A stretch of DNA of 64,000 bases from Desulfosporosinus sp. (lineage in GTDB: Bacteria > Bacillota > Desulfitobacteriia > Desulfitobacteriales > Desulfitobacteriaceae). Shown here one piece after another: positions 51,596 through 59,720 of the stretch. Within the stretch, counting starts at the first letter, position 1; each line of letters begins with the position of its first letter. The stretch spans positions 140,330 through 204,329 of the forward strand of contig DOPM01000043.1 in assembly GCA_003513495.1 (NCBI GenBank), read 5' to 3'. The position numbers and the translations under genes were made by a program. The notes beneath the pieces were generated by a model. That model was not told the origin of the DNA. It was given only the letters and a program-made list of their open reading frames with translations, and made no database searches.

Positions 51596-52846
51596 ATGAA
51601 ACGAAGAAAAAGTATATGGCTGATTCTTACACTAATCATACTCCTAGTGGTCTCAGGTTGTTCCAAACCTTCTGACAATACTCCTTCCTCAACGTCTGAA
51701 CCTAGCGCGGAAATCAAGACGATAAACATCGGGTACACAGGACCTTTAAGTGGCGGTGCCGCTTTATTTGGTAAGGAAGTAACTGAAGGTTTGGATATGG
51801 CTGTTGATGAAATAAATGAAAAAGGCCTTATGGTTAATGGGCAAAAGTATAAAATTAATCTCGTAAAACTGGATGACCAATACATGCCTGATAAGGCCGC
51901 AACTAATGCGCGCAGGCTGAAATCAGAATTTAATGCTCCTGTGGTTTTCGTTCCACACAGCGGCGGTGCTTTCGCTCTCCAACAATTTAATGAGACGGAT
52001 GGATTTCTGATTATGGCTTATACGAGTGAGCCTAAGATTGCTAAAGCAGGTAATAAATTGACTGTACAAATGACCTCTCCATACAATCTTTATCAAGAAA
52101 TTTACTCTAAGTTGGTAATGGATAAGTTTGGAAAAAAATTAGCCCTTATTCCTACGACTAGTCAATATGGTAAGGACTGGACCTCTGCAATGGTGCCTGC
52201 TTGGGAAAAGTTAGGCGGAACGATTGTAGCAAATACCCCAGTGGATTATAACAAAGAAGCCGACTTTAATACCTATGTCAGTAAGGCACTTGCAGCAAAG
52301 CCAGATGTGTTGTTTGTAGGAGGTCCTTCACAGCCAACCGCTTTGGTGATTAAGCAAGCTCGACAGCTTGGTTTCAAGGGTGGGTTCGTTGTTATGGACC
52401 AAGCTAAAGTAGAACAAATGGCCGCTATAATACCGATGACAGATTTAGAAGGGGCTATAGGTGTTACTCCGGTTTTCCAATACCCTAGCGATGGAGCCCT
52501 TCCTTTTGTAGAACGCTTTAAAGCTAAATACAATGGTAAAATACCAGCTTGGGAAGCGAGCAAAAACTATGACCACATGATGCTATTAGCCAGAGGAATT
52601 GAAAAAGCTGGAAATGTTACAGATGCTGTCAAGATCTTTGAAGGAATGAAGGCTGTGACGCCAATAACGGACGCATCTGTCACAACCCCCATACCTGGAA
52701 TTGCTGCCGGGGGAGGATCAATGACGCCTGGAGTAGGGATTATGATCGAAAATGGCAAGTATGGTAAGCCATTTATTATTCCGAATCCTGCAGATACTAC
52801 GGGATATAACCTGGAAATGATGAAGAAGTCAGAAGCCAAAAGTTAG
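51596..52846 (+). CDS. livJ: Branched-chain amino acid-type ABC substrate-binding lipoprotein
   Basis: A 416-residue type-I periplasmic binding protein with a lipoprotein signal (MKRRKSIWLILTLIILL...SGC22). It belongs to the LivJ/HAAT family; the ligand may be Leu/Ile/Val or another amide or aromatic acid. It is the first gene of an operon with permease and ATPase genes. A close paralogue begins at 63144. The N-terminal half (NIGYTGPLSGGAALFGKEVTEGLDMA) is nearly identical in both. Confidence 0.9.
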   Translation: MKRRKSIWLILTLIILLVVSGCSKPSDNTPSSTSEPSAEIKTINIGYTGPLSGGAALFGKEVTEGLDMAVDEINEKGLMVNGQKYKINLVKLDDQYMPDKAATNARRLKSEFNAPVVFVPHSGGAFALQQFNETDGFLIMAYTSEPKIAKAGNKLTVQMTSPYNLYQEIYSKLVMDKFGKKLALIPTTSQYGKDWTSAMVPAWEKLGGTIVANTPVDYNKEADFNTYVSKALAAKPDVLFVGGPSQPTALVIKQARQLGFKGGFVVMDQAKVEQMAAIIPMTDLEGAIGVTPVFQYPSDGALPFVERFKAKYNGKIPAWEASKNYDHMMLLARGIEKAGNVTDAVKIFEGMKAVTPITDASVTTPIPGIAAGGGSMTPGVGIMIENGKYGKPFIIPNPADTTGYNLEMMKKSEAKS

Positions 52847-52937
52847 AGACTAGAAGCCAAAAGGCCTGAAAGTCCCTAGACAACTTGATGTAAAGACCTC
52901 ATATTAATATTCTATTATGTCTTAGCCACGGTAAGCT

Positions 52938-52980
52938 TAGGGGGCCGTCATGGCGCTGAAGCTCATGATGGTCCTTCCTA
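52938..52980 (+). terminator. Hairpin between livJ and livH (attenuator or mRNA stabiliser)
   Basis: GGGCCGTCATG pairs with CATGATGGTCC using wobble pairs, extended by TAGG/CCTA. No U-run follows, so partial termination or 3'-end protection of the livJ message is likelier than full termination. Confidence 0.45.
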
Positions 52981-53053
52981 GTTCTATGATTTGGAAAACA
53001 ACAGTACAGGATGGATTAATCTGTCCTGGAGAGGATTGGGAAGGGGTGGCTCT

Positions 53054-53917
53054 ATGGATTTATTGATACAACAGGTTGTCAACGGATTCACTTTAGGAAG
53101 CATTTATTGCCTGGTAGCCTTAGGACTCACTCTAATCTATGGCATCATGGAGGTGCCGAATTTTGCCCATGGACATTTATACATGGTTGGCGGGTATGTT
53201 ACCTTTTTCATGATGACGTTATATGGTATTAACTATTGGGTGTCAGGTCTGATTGCCGGAATTGTTTTAGCTGTACTTGGTATTCTATTAGAAAGAATAG
53301 TCTTCAATCCCATGCGTAACAGTCCTAGTACAAATAAATTCATAGCGGCAGTAGGGGCTATGATGTTTATTGAGGCTGTCGCTCGGGTGCTTTGGGGGTC
53401 CGATTTCCGGAGTATTCCAGCAATCTATGATAATGTGGTCATGATTGGCGGGGTTCGACTGACCGAACAACGACTAATCATCATTGCAGGAGCGGTCATT
53501 TTAATGGTAGCCCTGTATCTGTTTCTAAAACATACACTAATTGGATCCACCATTGAAGCTATGGCGCAAAACAGGGACGGTGCCAGTCTCGTTGGTATTG
53601 ATGTCAATCGAGTGGCGATGTTAACCTTTGCCGTAGCCTCCCTTTTGGCTTCAGCAGCAGCCTCATTATCGGGGCCGATTTTTTTAGTGTATCCTTCTAT
53701 GGGTGCCCTGATTATCATGAAGGTCTTTGTGATTATCGTCATTGGCGGAATGGGAAGTATTCCAGGAGCCGTGCTCGGAAGTTTCATCTTAGGTATGACG
53801 GAGAGCCTAGGTGCGACCTATATTTCCAGCAACTATAAAGATGTTATTGCCTTCGCTATTCTAGTCTTAATCCTCTCGATCAAACCTTCAGGCCTTTTTG
53901 CAAAGGGAGGGCATTAA
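53054..53917 (+). CDS. livH: Branched-chain amino acid ABC transporter permease LivH
   Basis: A 287-residue membrane protein with about eight helices. The start MDLLIQQVVNGFTLGSIYCLVALGLTLIYGIMEVPNFAHG is typical of LivH; the EAA-like loop lies near 190-215. ATG at 53054 with AAGGGG 7 nt upstream. The next gene starts 2 nt after its stop. Confidence 0.93.
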   Translation: MDLLIQQVVNGFTLGSIYCLVALGLTLIYGIMEVPNFAHGHLYMVGGYVTFFMMTLYGINYWVSGLIAGIVLAVLGILLERIVFNPMRNSPSTNKFIAAVGAMMFIEAVARVLWGSDFRSIPAIYDNVVMIGGVRLTEQRLIIIAGAVILMVALYLFLKHTLIGSTIEAMAQNRDGASLVGIDVNRVAMLTFAVASLLASAAASLSGPIFLVYPSMGALIIMKVFVIIVIGGMGSIPGAVLGSFILGMTESLGATYISSNYKDVIAFAILVLILSIKPSGLFAKGGH

Positions 53918-53919
53918 CG

Positions 53920-54960
53920 ATGGACTTAATTAAAAAAATGTATAAAACTAAATATATTGCCTATTTAGCTGTTTTTGCGCTGGCAATCGCCTTTCCTTAT
54001 ATAAGCCCTAATCGATATTACCTAACCGTCGTGACCCTAGGCTTTATCTATGCCATTGCGGTCTATGGATTGAACCTAATCGTGGGTTATTTAGGACAGC
54101 TTTCTCTAGCCCAAGCCGGTTTTTTTGGATTGGGAGCCTATACCTCCGGTCTGCTCAGTCTAAAGCTGGGACTGTCGTTCTGGTTATCCCTGCCGATTGC
54201 TGCTGTAGCAACCACCACCGTGGCCTTACTGGTAGGATTGATCTCCTTTCGAACTCGGGGACATTACTTTGTCATCCTGACGTTGTGCATTGGTGTCATT
54301 ATTCACTTAGTCATCGAAAAATGGGATAGTTTAACCGGAGGAGTTCGAGGTTTAATCGGAGTCCCTATACCGTCCAGCATCGGGCCCATTGAATTTAAAT
54401 CCCTGGAATCACAGTATTATCTAGTTCTCGCCTTTTTGATACTAACCATCTTTGTCATGAGCCGTATCGTTTCCTCCCTTGTCGGTCGAACCTTCAAATC
54501 GATTCGCAACAGTGAAGAATTAGCAGCTACACTGGGGATTAATGTCATGAAAAGCAAGTTACTGGCCTTTGGTATTGCAGCCTTCTTTACCGGTATTGCA
54601 GGAGCCTTGTTTTCGAGCTATATCCGGTTTTTAGGTCCGGAGATTGCTGCAACCCATCTAACCTTTGAATTCTTGCTGTTTCTATTAATAGGAGGGCAAG
54701 CAACCATAGCCGGGCCCCTAGTGGGAACCCTCTTAGCCTCAGGAATCACTGAAAGCCTCCAATTTATGCAGGAATATCGGATGGTTGTCTTCGGGGCACT
54801 GCTCATCGTAATCGTTAAGTTTTTCCCAGGAGGGCTGGTAGGAGCAACTAAGTCGTTAAAAGCTAAGCTAGAGAAACGGGTTAACCAAAGAAAGAAGTCA
54901 GGAACAAACCTGCCGTCGAAAGGAGAAAGCCATGCTGCTAAAAACCGAGGCTTTAACTAA
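53920..54960 (+). CDS. livM: Branched-chain amino acid ABC transporter permease LivM
   Basis: A 346-residue permease with about ten helices; GLNLIVGYLGQLSLAQAGFFGLGAY is the family signature. The C-terminal 25 residues are basic and cytoplasmic. It overlaps livG by 29 nt. Confidence 0.93.
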   Translation: MDLIKKMYKTKYIAYLAVFALAIAFPYISPNRYYLTVVTLGFIYAIAVYGLNLIVGYLGQLSLAQAGFFGLGAYTSGLLSLKLGLSFWLSLPIAAVATTTVALLVGLISFRTRGHYFVILTLCIGVIIHLVIEKWDSLTGGVRGLIGVPIPSSIGPIEFKSLESQYYLVLAFLILTIFVMSRIVSSLVGRTFKSIRNSEELAATLGINVMKSKLLAFGIAAFFTGIAGALFSSYIRFLGPEIAATHLTFEFLLFLLIGGQATIAGPLVGTLLASGITESLQFMQEYRMVVFGALLIVIVKFFPGGLVGATKSLKAKLEKRVNQRKKSGTNLPSKGESHAAKNRGFN

Positions 54961-55696
54961 AAACTTCGGCGGGCTGACCGCCTTAAACAAGGTGAACTTT
55001 GAGATCGAAGAGGGGGAAATTGTAGCCATTATCGGACCTAATGGTGCCGGAAAGTCGACATTTTTTAATCTCATCAGCGGTTTCTATCCGTCCTGTTCCG
55101 GAAGAATTAGTTTTATGGGTAAGGATATGACAGGCACTCCGACCCATGAGTTTGCCTGTAGCGGCATAGGTAGAACCTTTCAGACCACGAACCTTTTTAC
55201 AGATAGTACAGTACTGGACAATCTGATCATTGGTTATCGATCTAAAACCAAAATGGGAATGCTCGATGCCATCTTTAATACCAAGCGTGCGCGGAGGGAC
55301 GAAGGAGCGAGCCGAGAAAAAGCGGGGGAGATCTTAGAATTTATAGGACTAACCGAGGTGAAGAATCAACCGGTAGGAAACATTTCCCAAGAGGCCGCCA
55401 AACGTTTAGCCATCGGATTGGCCCTGGTGACTGAACCACGCTTACTGTTGCTGGATGAGCCGGCTGCGGGTATTAATCATGGAGAAACCAGCGAGTTAGT
55501 GAAGTTAATTGAGAAAATTCAACATTCTGGGATTACAGTGTGTTTAATCGAGCATAAGATGCAGATGGTTATGAATTTGGCGCACAGAATAATGGTTTTA
55601 AATTATGGTACGAAAATTGCTGAAGGAACCCCAAGAGAAATTAATAAAAATGACCGAGTGATAGAAGCTTACTTAGGGGGGACCAAGCATGCTTAA
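54932..55696 (+). CDS. livG: Branched-chain amino acid ABC transporter ATPase LivG
   Basis: A 254-residue ATPase with Walker A GPNGAGKS (about 34-41) and Walker B LLLLDEPAAGI. The ABC signature is not LSGGQ but ISQEAAKR, so the ATP site that uses this signature may be degenerate. The C-terminal GTKIAEGTPREI block is LivG-like. AAAGGAG precedes the ATG, inside livM. Confidence 0.93.
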   Translation: MLLKTEALTKNFGGLTALNKVNFEIEEGEIVAIIGPNGAGKSTFFNLISGFYPSCSGRISFMGKDMTGTPTHEFACSGIGRTFQTTNLFTDSTVLDNLIIGYRSKTKMGMLDAIFNTKRARRDEGASREKAGEILEFIGLTEVKNQPVGNISQEAAKRLAIGLALVTEPRLLLLDEPAAGINHGETSELVKLIEKIQHSGITVCLIEHKMQMVMNLAHRIMVLNYGTKIAEGTPREINKNDRVIEAYLGGTKHA

Positions 55697-56393
55697 ATTA
55701 TCTGGGATAAATGTGTCCTATGGAAGTTATCTTGCATTACAAGATGTTAACATAGAAGTCAATAAGGGAGAGTTTGTAGTCTTATTAGGGGCCAATGGTG
55801 CTGGCAAATCAACGCTTTTTCGGACGATTAGCGGATTACTAAAGCCAACGAGTGGAAGTATTGAGTTTAAGGGTCATAAAATTGAACAATTGCCAGCCTT
55901 TAAGATGGTAAACTTAGGGATATCCCAGTGCCTGGAAGGGCGGGCTCTATTTTCGCATATGCCGGTGAAGCAGAATCTACTCCTAGGGGGTTATGTCCGG
56001 CGTAACGATAAAGAAGGTATAAAAAAGAGTTTGACCATGGTCTATGAATTATTCCCTGTCCTAAAAGAGAAAGAAAACGATTTAGCAGGTTCTTTGAGCG
56101 GAGGACAACAACAGATGGCAGCGATAGGAAGGGCGCTCATGTCTGATCCTGAATTGTTGTTGTTAGACGAACCCTCAATTGGTCTAGCTCCTATAGTAGT
56201 TCAGCAAGTATTTGATGCGGTAAAGATTGTGAATAAGGCCGGAAAGACAGTTCTCTTAGCAGAGCAAAATGCCCATTTGGCTTTGAAGGTGTCTCATCGT
56301 GGTTATGTATTAGAAAACGGTCGAGTTGTCATGCATGATCGAAGTGATGTACTGTCAGGTAATGAAGAAGTCAAAAAGGCTTATATTGGATAA
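55689..56393 (+). CDS. livF: Branched-chain amino acid ABC transporter ATPase LivF
   Basis: A 234-residue ATPase with Walker A GANGAGKS, a full LSGGQQQM signature and Walker B LLLLDEPSIGL. It pairs with LivG. It overlaps livG by 8 nt and ends the liv operon proper. Confidence 0.95.
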   Translation: MLKLSGINVSYGSYLALQDVNIEVNKGEFVVLLGANGAGKSTLFRTISGLLKPTSGSIEFKGHKIEQLPAFKMVNLGISQCLEGRALFSHMPVKQNLLLGGYVRRNDKEGIKKSLTMVYELFPVLKEKENDLAGSLSGGQQQMAAIGRALMSDPELLLLDEPSIGLAPIVVQQVFDAVKIVNKAGKTVLLAEQNAHLALKVSHRGYVLENGRVVMHDRSDVLSGNEEVKKAYIG

Positions 56394-56415
56394 ACAAATC
56401 GCTGGAGAGAATTAG

Positions 56416-56433
56416 TTGGCATTAGTTTTGCAT
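56416..56433 (+). promoter_or_regulatory. sigma-54 promoter before the PHP-MaoC operon
   Basis: TTGGCAT-TAGT-TTTGCAT with GG at 56418-56419 and GC at 56430-56431, ten nucleotides apart. It is 40 nt upstream of the next gene. No TGTAT-N7-ATACA site was found in front of it. Confidence 0.65.
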
Positions 56434-56470
56434 TAAACTGTAAGAACCAATTAATTGAAGGATTTGGTAT

Positions 56471-57148
56471 ATGAGCATGGAATTTGACATACACACCCAC
56501 TCCAGCCAAGGTTCTGCTTGTAGCCGTATGTCTGTGGAGGACTTGGTACAGGCTGCGTGTAAGAAAGGTTTAAGTGGAATTTGTATCACAGATCATGATT
56601 ACTGCTGGGATCCAGGTAATTTAGCTAAATTGCATAATGAGAGCGGGGTTCAAGTATATAGTGGGGTAGAATTAAGTACCCCTGTCGGCGAAATTTTAGT
56701 TTATGGTGTTCATCAGCCCTTACTTTACCTTAGAGAGGACCTTTCCAAATTAACCTTAAGGGTCGAAGAACTAGGAGGAGTAATGGTTGCCGCTCATCCT
56801 TTTCGCATGGATTTTGGAGTTTCAACGTTGTCTAGGGAAGAACGAGGTTTAGAGCCGATAGATATTGAGGAACTATGTAGGAGATCTGTGTTTAGCTTTG
56901 TAAATACATTGGAAATATTCAATGGACGCAGCAGTTGGAGAGAAATTCTAGCGGCGCAAAAGGCAGCAGCAATTTTAGGCAAAAAGGGAACTGGGGGTAG
57001 TGATGCCCATAGTACACTCAGTGTTGGCTCCTGTGTTACTGTATTTGATTATCCGGTCTTAAACGAGGCCCAATTAGTAAGTCAGTTGCGTAAAGGAAGC
57101 TTTTATGCCAAGAAGAAGGAGGAGACTCAAAATGTGTTGGGTATGTGA
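56471..57148 (+). CDS. PHP-domain metal-dependent phosphoesterase-like protein
   Basis: A 225-residue PHP protein. Metal-binding motifs are HTHSSQGS (8-15), ITDHD (about 39-43), GVE, AAHPFR and GGSDAHS. Homologues are phosphatases of nucleotides or sugar phosphates. Its location in an operon with Fe-S and MaoC-like proteins is unusual. GAAGGA precedes the ATG. Confidence 0.85.
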   Translation: MSMEFDIHTHSSQGSACSRMSVEDLVQAACKKGLSGICITDHDYCWDPGNLAKLHNESGVQVYSGVELSTPVGEILVYGVHQPLLYLREDLSKLTLRVEELGGVMVAAHPFRMDFGVSTLSREERGLEPIDIEELCRRSVFSFVNTLEIFNGRSSWREILAAQKAAAILGKKGTGGSDAHSTLSVGSCVTVFDYPVLNEAQLVSQLRKGSFYAKKKEETQNVLGM

Positions 57149-57965
57149 AAAATATGGTAACGGAGAAAAATGGTATCTTAACCCAGAAAACTATGCACGG
57201 CGTCTTTATAAGGTGCGTAAAGAAGGACATGAGGCTTCAGGTGCAGATGTAGATCCGCAGGCTGCAGGTATGGGAGCAGGGGTTGTTGCGGAGTTAGTTA
57301 AAGCACGAATCAGCGGAGACCTAAAATGGGAAGAAGATATTAAACGTGAGGCCTTAGAACATGCCTATCAAACTCATTTCGGACAGGTTGTCACCCTTGA
57401 TGAGTACTTGCAGATTTTAGATATAGCCTATCCATTAGTAAAAATGACGTGTGGTTGTCGTAGAGTTCAGCGGGGTATGCCTGATGACGAAAATTTCACT
57501 TGCATGGGTATCGGTCCCGGTATGTATAAATGGGAACGTTGGCCAGAAACCTACCGGGGGGGGGTCGAGTTCCTAACTCCAGAAGAAGCGAAGGAATGGG
57601 CCATGATGAACCACAAAGAGGGTCGGGTTCAGACGGTTGATGTTTTCGGAACACCCTATATAGGGGGACTATGCATGTGTGAGTATCCAGGGTGTGTTGC
57701 AGTTCGCAATAGACTTGACTATGATTTTAAATTCTTGTTAAAGGGGCATACCGTAGCTAAAGTAGATCGAGAAAAGTGTACTGGATGCAAAAGCTGTCTA
57801 GGACGATGCCAATTTAAATCTCTTAACCTTGAGGTTTATACCAACAAGGCCTATGTCGATATGGATCAATGCTTTGGATGTGGCTTATGTGTTACGGCTT
57901 GCCCGAGCGGAGCAATAGAGTTATTAAACCGAGAAAGTCTGCCCGGATTGGCCGAAAACTGGTAA
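57132..57965 (+). CDS. 4Fe-4S dicluster protein with an N-terminal Cys-rich unknown domain
   Basis: A 277-residue protein that starts MCWVCEKYGNG. Residues 1-205 are an unknown domain with several Cys (CGCRRV, CMGIG, CMCEYPGC), and the C-terminus has two [4Fe-4S] motifs (CTGCKSCLGRC and CFGCGLCVTACPSGA). AAGGAGGA precedes the ATG, which overlaps the PHP gene by 17 nt. Probably an electron-transfer or Fe-S oxidoreductase subunit. Confidence 0.82.
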   Translation: MCWVCEKYGNGEKWYLNPENYARRLYKVRKEGHEASGADVDPQAAGMGAGVVAELVKARISGDLKWEEDIKREALEHAYQTHFGQVVTLDEYLQILDIAYPLVKMTCGCRRVQRGMPDDENFTCMGIGPGMYKWERWPETYRGGVEFLTPEEAKEWAMMNHKEGRVQTVDVFGTPYIGGLCMCEYPGCVAVRNRLDYDFKFLLKGHTVAKVDREKCTGCKSCLGRCQFKSLNLEVYTNKAYVDMDQCFGCGLCVTACPSGAIELLNRESLPGLAENW

Positions 57966-57980
57966 TAAGGGGGAAACGTG

Positions 57981-58283
57981 ATGATTGCTCAAATCAAGAT
58001 AGACTATGATTTATGCAAAGATCCATTAAGCTGTCGCCAATGTTTAAGTGTTTGTCCCTCCGTGGTTTTCGTATGTGGTCCTACGAAGAAATGGAAAGGT
58101 CGGGAGACAGATCCCAAAGAATATAGAATTGTTGGTCGCTATTTTGACAAATGTTCTGGTTGTAGAGATTGTATCAAGGTTTGTCCTACAGGGGCGATTA
58201 ATTTGGAATTCATTGCTCAAGATCAATTAGCACAGATTTATAAAGAGGAGCGGGCAGCGCAATTAAAAGAACGAACTATCTAA
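57981..58283 (+). CDS. Ferredoxin-like 4Fe-4S protein
   Basis: A 100-residue protein with two Cys groups: CKDPLSCRQCLSVCPS and CSGCRDCIKVCPTGAI. The first has a longer than usual spacing. Likely electron carrier for the preceding protein, from which it is separated by 15 nt. ATG preferred over the adjoining GTG because of SD spacing. Confidence 0.83.
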   Translation: MIAQIKIDYDLCKDPLSCRQCLSVCPSVVFVCGPTKKWKGRETDPKEYRIVGRYFDKCSGCRDCIKVCPTGAINLEFIAQDQLAQIYKEERAAQLKERTI

Positions 58284-58332
58284 ATATCTAAAGAATTTCT
58301 GGCCCTAATATAAAAATAAAGGGGAGTTTCAT

Positions 58333-58935
58333 ATGGCTGTGGATTTTAAGGTTATGCAAAAAGTCAAAGGCAACCCCAGTACTGAAGTAGCTGGGGACCG
58401 ACGACTGAAAATAAACCCAGGTCAAGATTATAAATATGATATGCCAAAGGAACTAATCTTTAAAGTTATGGAGGAATTCCAATTAGAAAGTCTATTTAAT
58501 TCTAAGGGAGAGACCAGCGAGGAGTATCTAATAAACCAGGGGAAAGCCTTTATGAACCTCTTGATTAATGAAGCTGACTCCGATACTTTTCGGGACAGAA
58601 CGGCGGAGATGATCGAACGTGTTGCTAAGCAGACTGGAATAAGCTTTCCCCATGTCTTTGAACGTTATGTTGAACTTGGAATACTGACTTTGCGCCCAAG
58701 AGATGCATGGACAGTCACAGAGGCGACGACCAAGGCACTAAAAGTTCGAAATTTCAACTGTAGTATCGGCAAAATGTTCGCCGAAAAAAGAATCAATAAC
58801 TGTCATGTCTTTTGTTTAGCAGCCAATCAAGTTGTCGCTGAAAAGACTAGTCTGAGCTTGGATATGTCCTGTAGTAAGGATTTAAATGACGGTGGATTAT
58901 GCGAGTTGGTATTTCGTGTGCAACAAGGGGGTTAA
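58333..58935 (+). CDS. Unknown protein of the sigma-54-linked operon
   Basis: A 200-residue soluble protein I do not recognise. The first 40 residues are basic, the middle is helical (EELIFKVMEEF...MERVAKQTGI), and the C-terminus has Cys residues in CHVFCLAANQ and MSCSKDLNDGGLC. A weak resemblance to Cys-containing hydrolase-like families of anaerobes is possible but unproven. Short gaps to both neighbours indicate operon membership. Confidence 0.7.
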   Translation: MAVDFKVMQKVKGNPSTEVAGDRRLKINPGQDYKYDMPKELIFKVMEEFQLESLFNSKGETSEEYLINQGKAFMNLLINEADSDTFRDRTAEMIERVAKQTGISFPHVFERYVELGILTLRPRDAWTVTEATTKALKVRNFNCSIGKMFAEKRINNCHVFCLAANQVVAEKTSLSLDMSCSKDLNDGGLCELVFRVQQGG

Positions 58936-58938
58936 CTT

Positions 58939-59154
58939 GTGCATATTGGACATAACCCAGATGATATAGATCATGAGAGTTTAGCAATGAGACATTTAGG
59001 TGAGGGTATTGTCAAAGAGCAAGCTGGACATTTACATGAAGCTTTGAACGAATATATGTTAGCTAGTGTTCTTGATCCAGAATTGGAAATGGCTTCGATC
59101 AAAGTCATAAAACTCAACCAAAAGCTAGGCTTATCTCCCTGGAAAAGAGGGTGA
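58939..59154 (+). CDS. Small TPR-like helical protein
   Basis: A 71-residue protein whose centre (EGIVKEQAGHLHEALNEYMLASVLDPELEMA) matches one tetratricopeptide repeat. It starts with GTG after AAGGGGG and sits 3 nt after the previous stop. Probably a small scaffold or interaction protein. Confidence 0.65.
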   Translation: MHIGHNPDDIDHESLAMRHLGEGIVKEQAGHLHEALNEYMLASVLDPELEMASIKVIKLNQKLGLSPWKRG

Positions 59155-59157
59155 ACA

Positions 59158-59568
59158 ATGAAAAATCTGCATAGTCATCAGGTCTTTGATCAATTACCAG
59201 TTCGAGAATGGGTTCCAAGTAACATGCAAATACGCCAGTATGCGGAAGCCTCGGGAGACTTTAATCCTATTCATTTGGATGATATCTATGCACGTCAAGC
59301 TGGCCTGGGAGGGGTAATTGCTCATGGTATGCTTACCATGGCTCAAATGGCTGCTATGTTAACCGAATGGATGGGTAATGAGGGTAGGATAGGGAAGCTA
59401 AATGTACGTTTTGTGGGAATGGTTCGGCCTGGAGACAGGATTAGATTAACAGGTTTTATAAGGGCTAGATCTGAACAAACCTTAATATGCGATTTAGAAG
59501 CGTTAAATGAGAAGGATGAGAGAGTTTTGTCAGGGATAGCCCACATTAACCTAAGTTCCCTAGACTAG
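59158..59568 (+). CDS. MaoC-like hot-dog hydratase
   Basis: A 136-residue MaoC/R-hydratase protein. ASGDFNPIHLDDIYARQAGLGGVIAHGML carries the catalytic Asp and His. It hydrates an enoyl-CoA. It is the last gene before a strong terminator, so the operon likely includes a CoA-ester step. Confidence 0.9.
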   Translation: MKNLHSHQVFDQLPVREWVPSNMQIRQYAEASGDFNPIHLDDIYARQAGLGGVIAHGMLTMAQMAAMLTEWMGNEGRIGKLNVRFVGMVRPGDRIRLTGFIRARSEQTLICDLEALNEKDERVLSGIAHINLSSLD

Positions 59569-59630
59569 TTTATCGGTACCTATTCGAGACCTATGTACCC
59601 TTTGGCCTATTTTATTAATGTATTGGAGAG

Positions 59631-59660
59631 ATTAGGGTTTAGTAACCCTAATTTCTTCTT
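59631..59660 (+). terminator. Terminator of the PHP-MaoC operon
   Basis: ATTAGGGTT/AACCCTAAT perfect 9-bp stem, 4-nt loop, followed by TTCTTCTT. Confidence 0.75.
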
Positions 59661-59720
59661 AGGCTTTAAATAAGAAGCTATGACATTATGTATTTAGTAC
59701 TATAGAGAGGATATTAGGCC

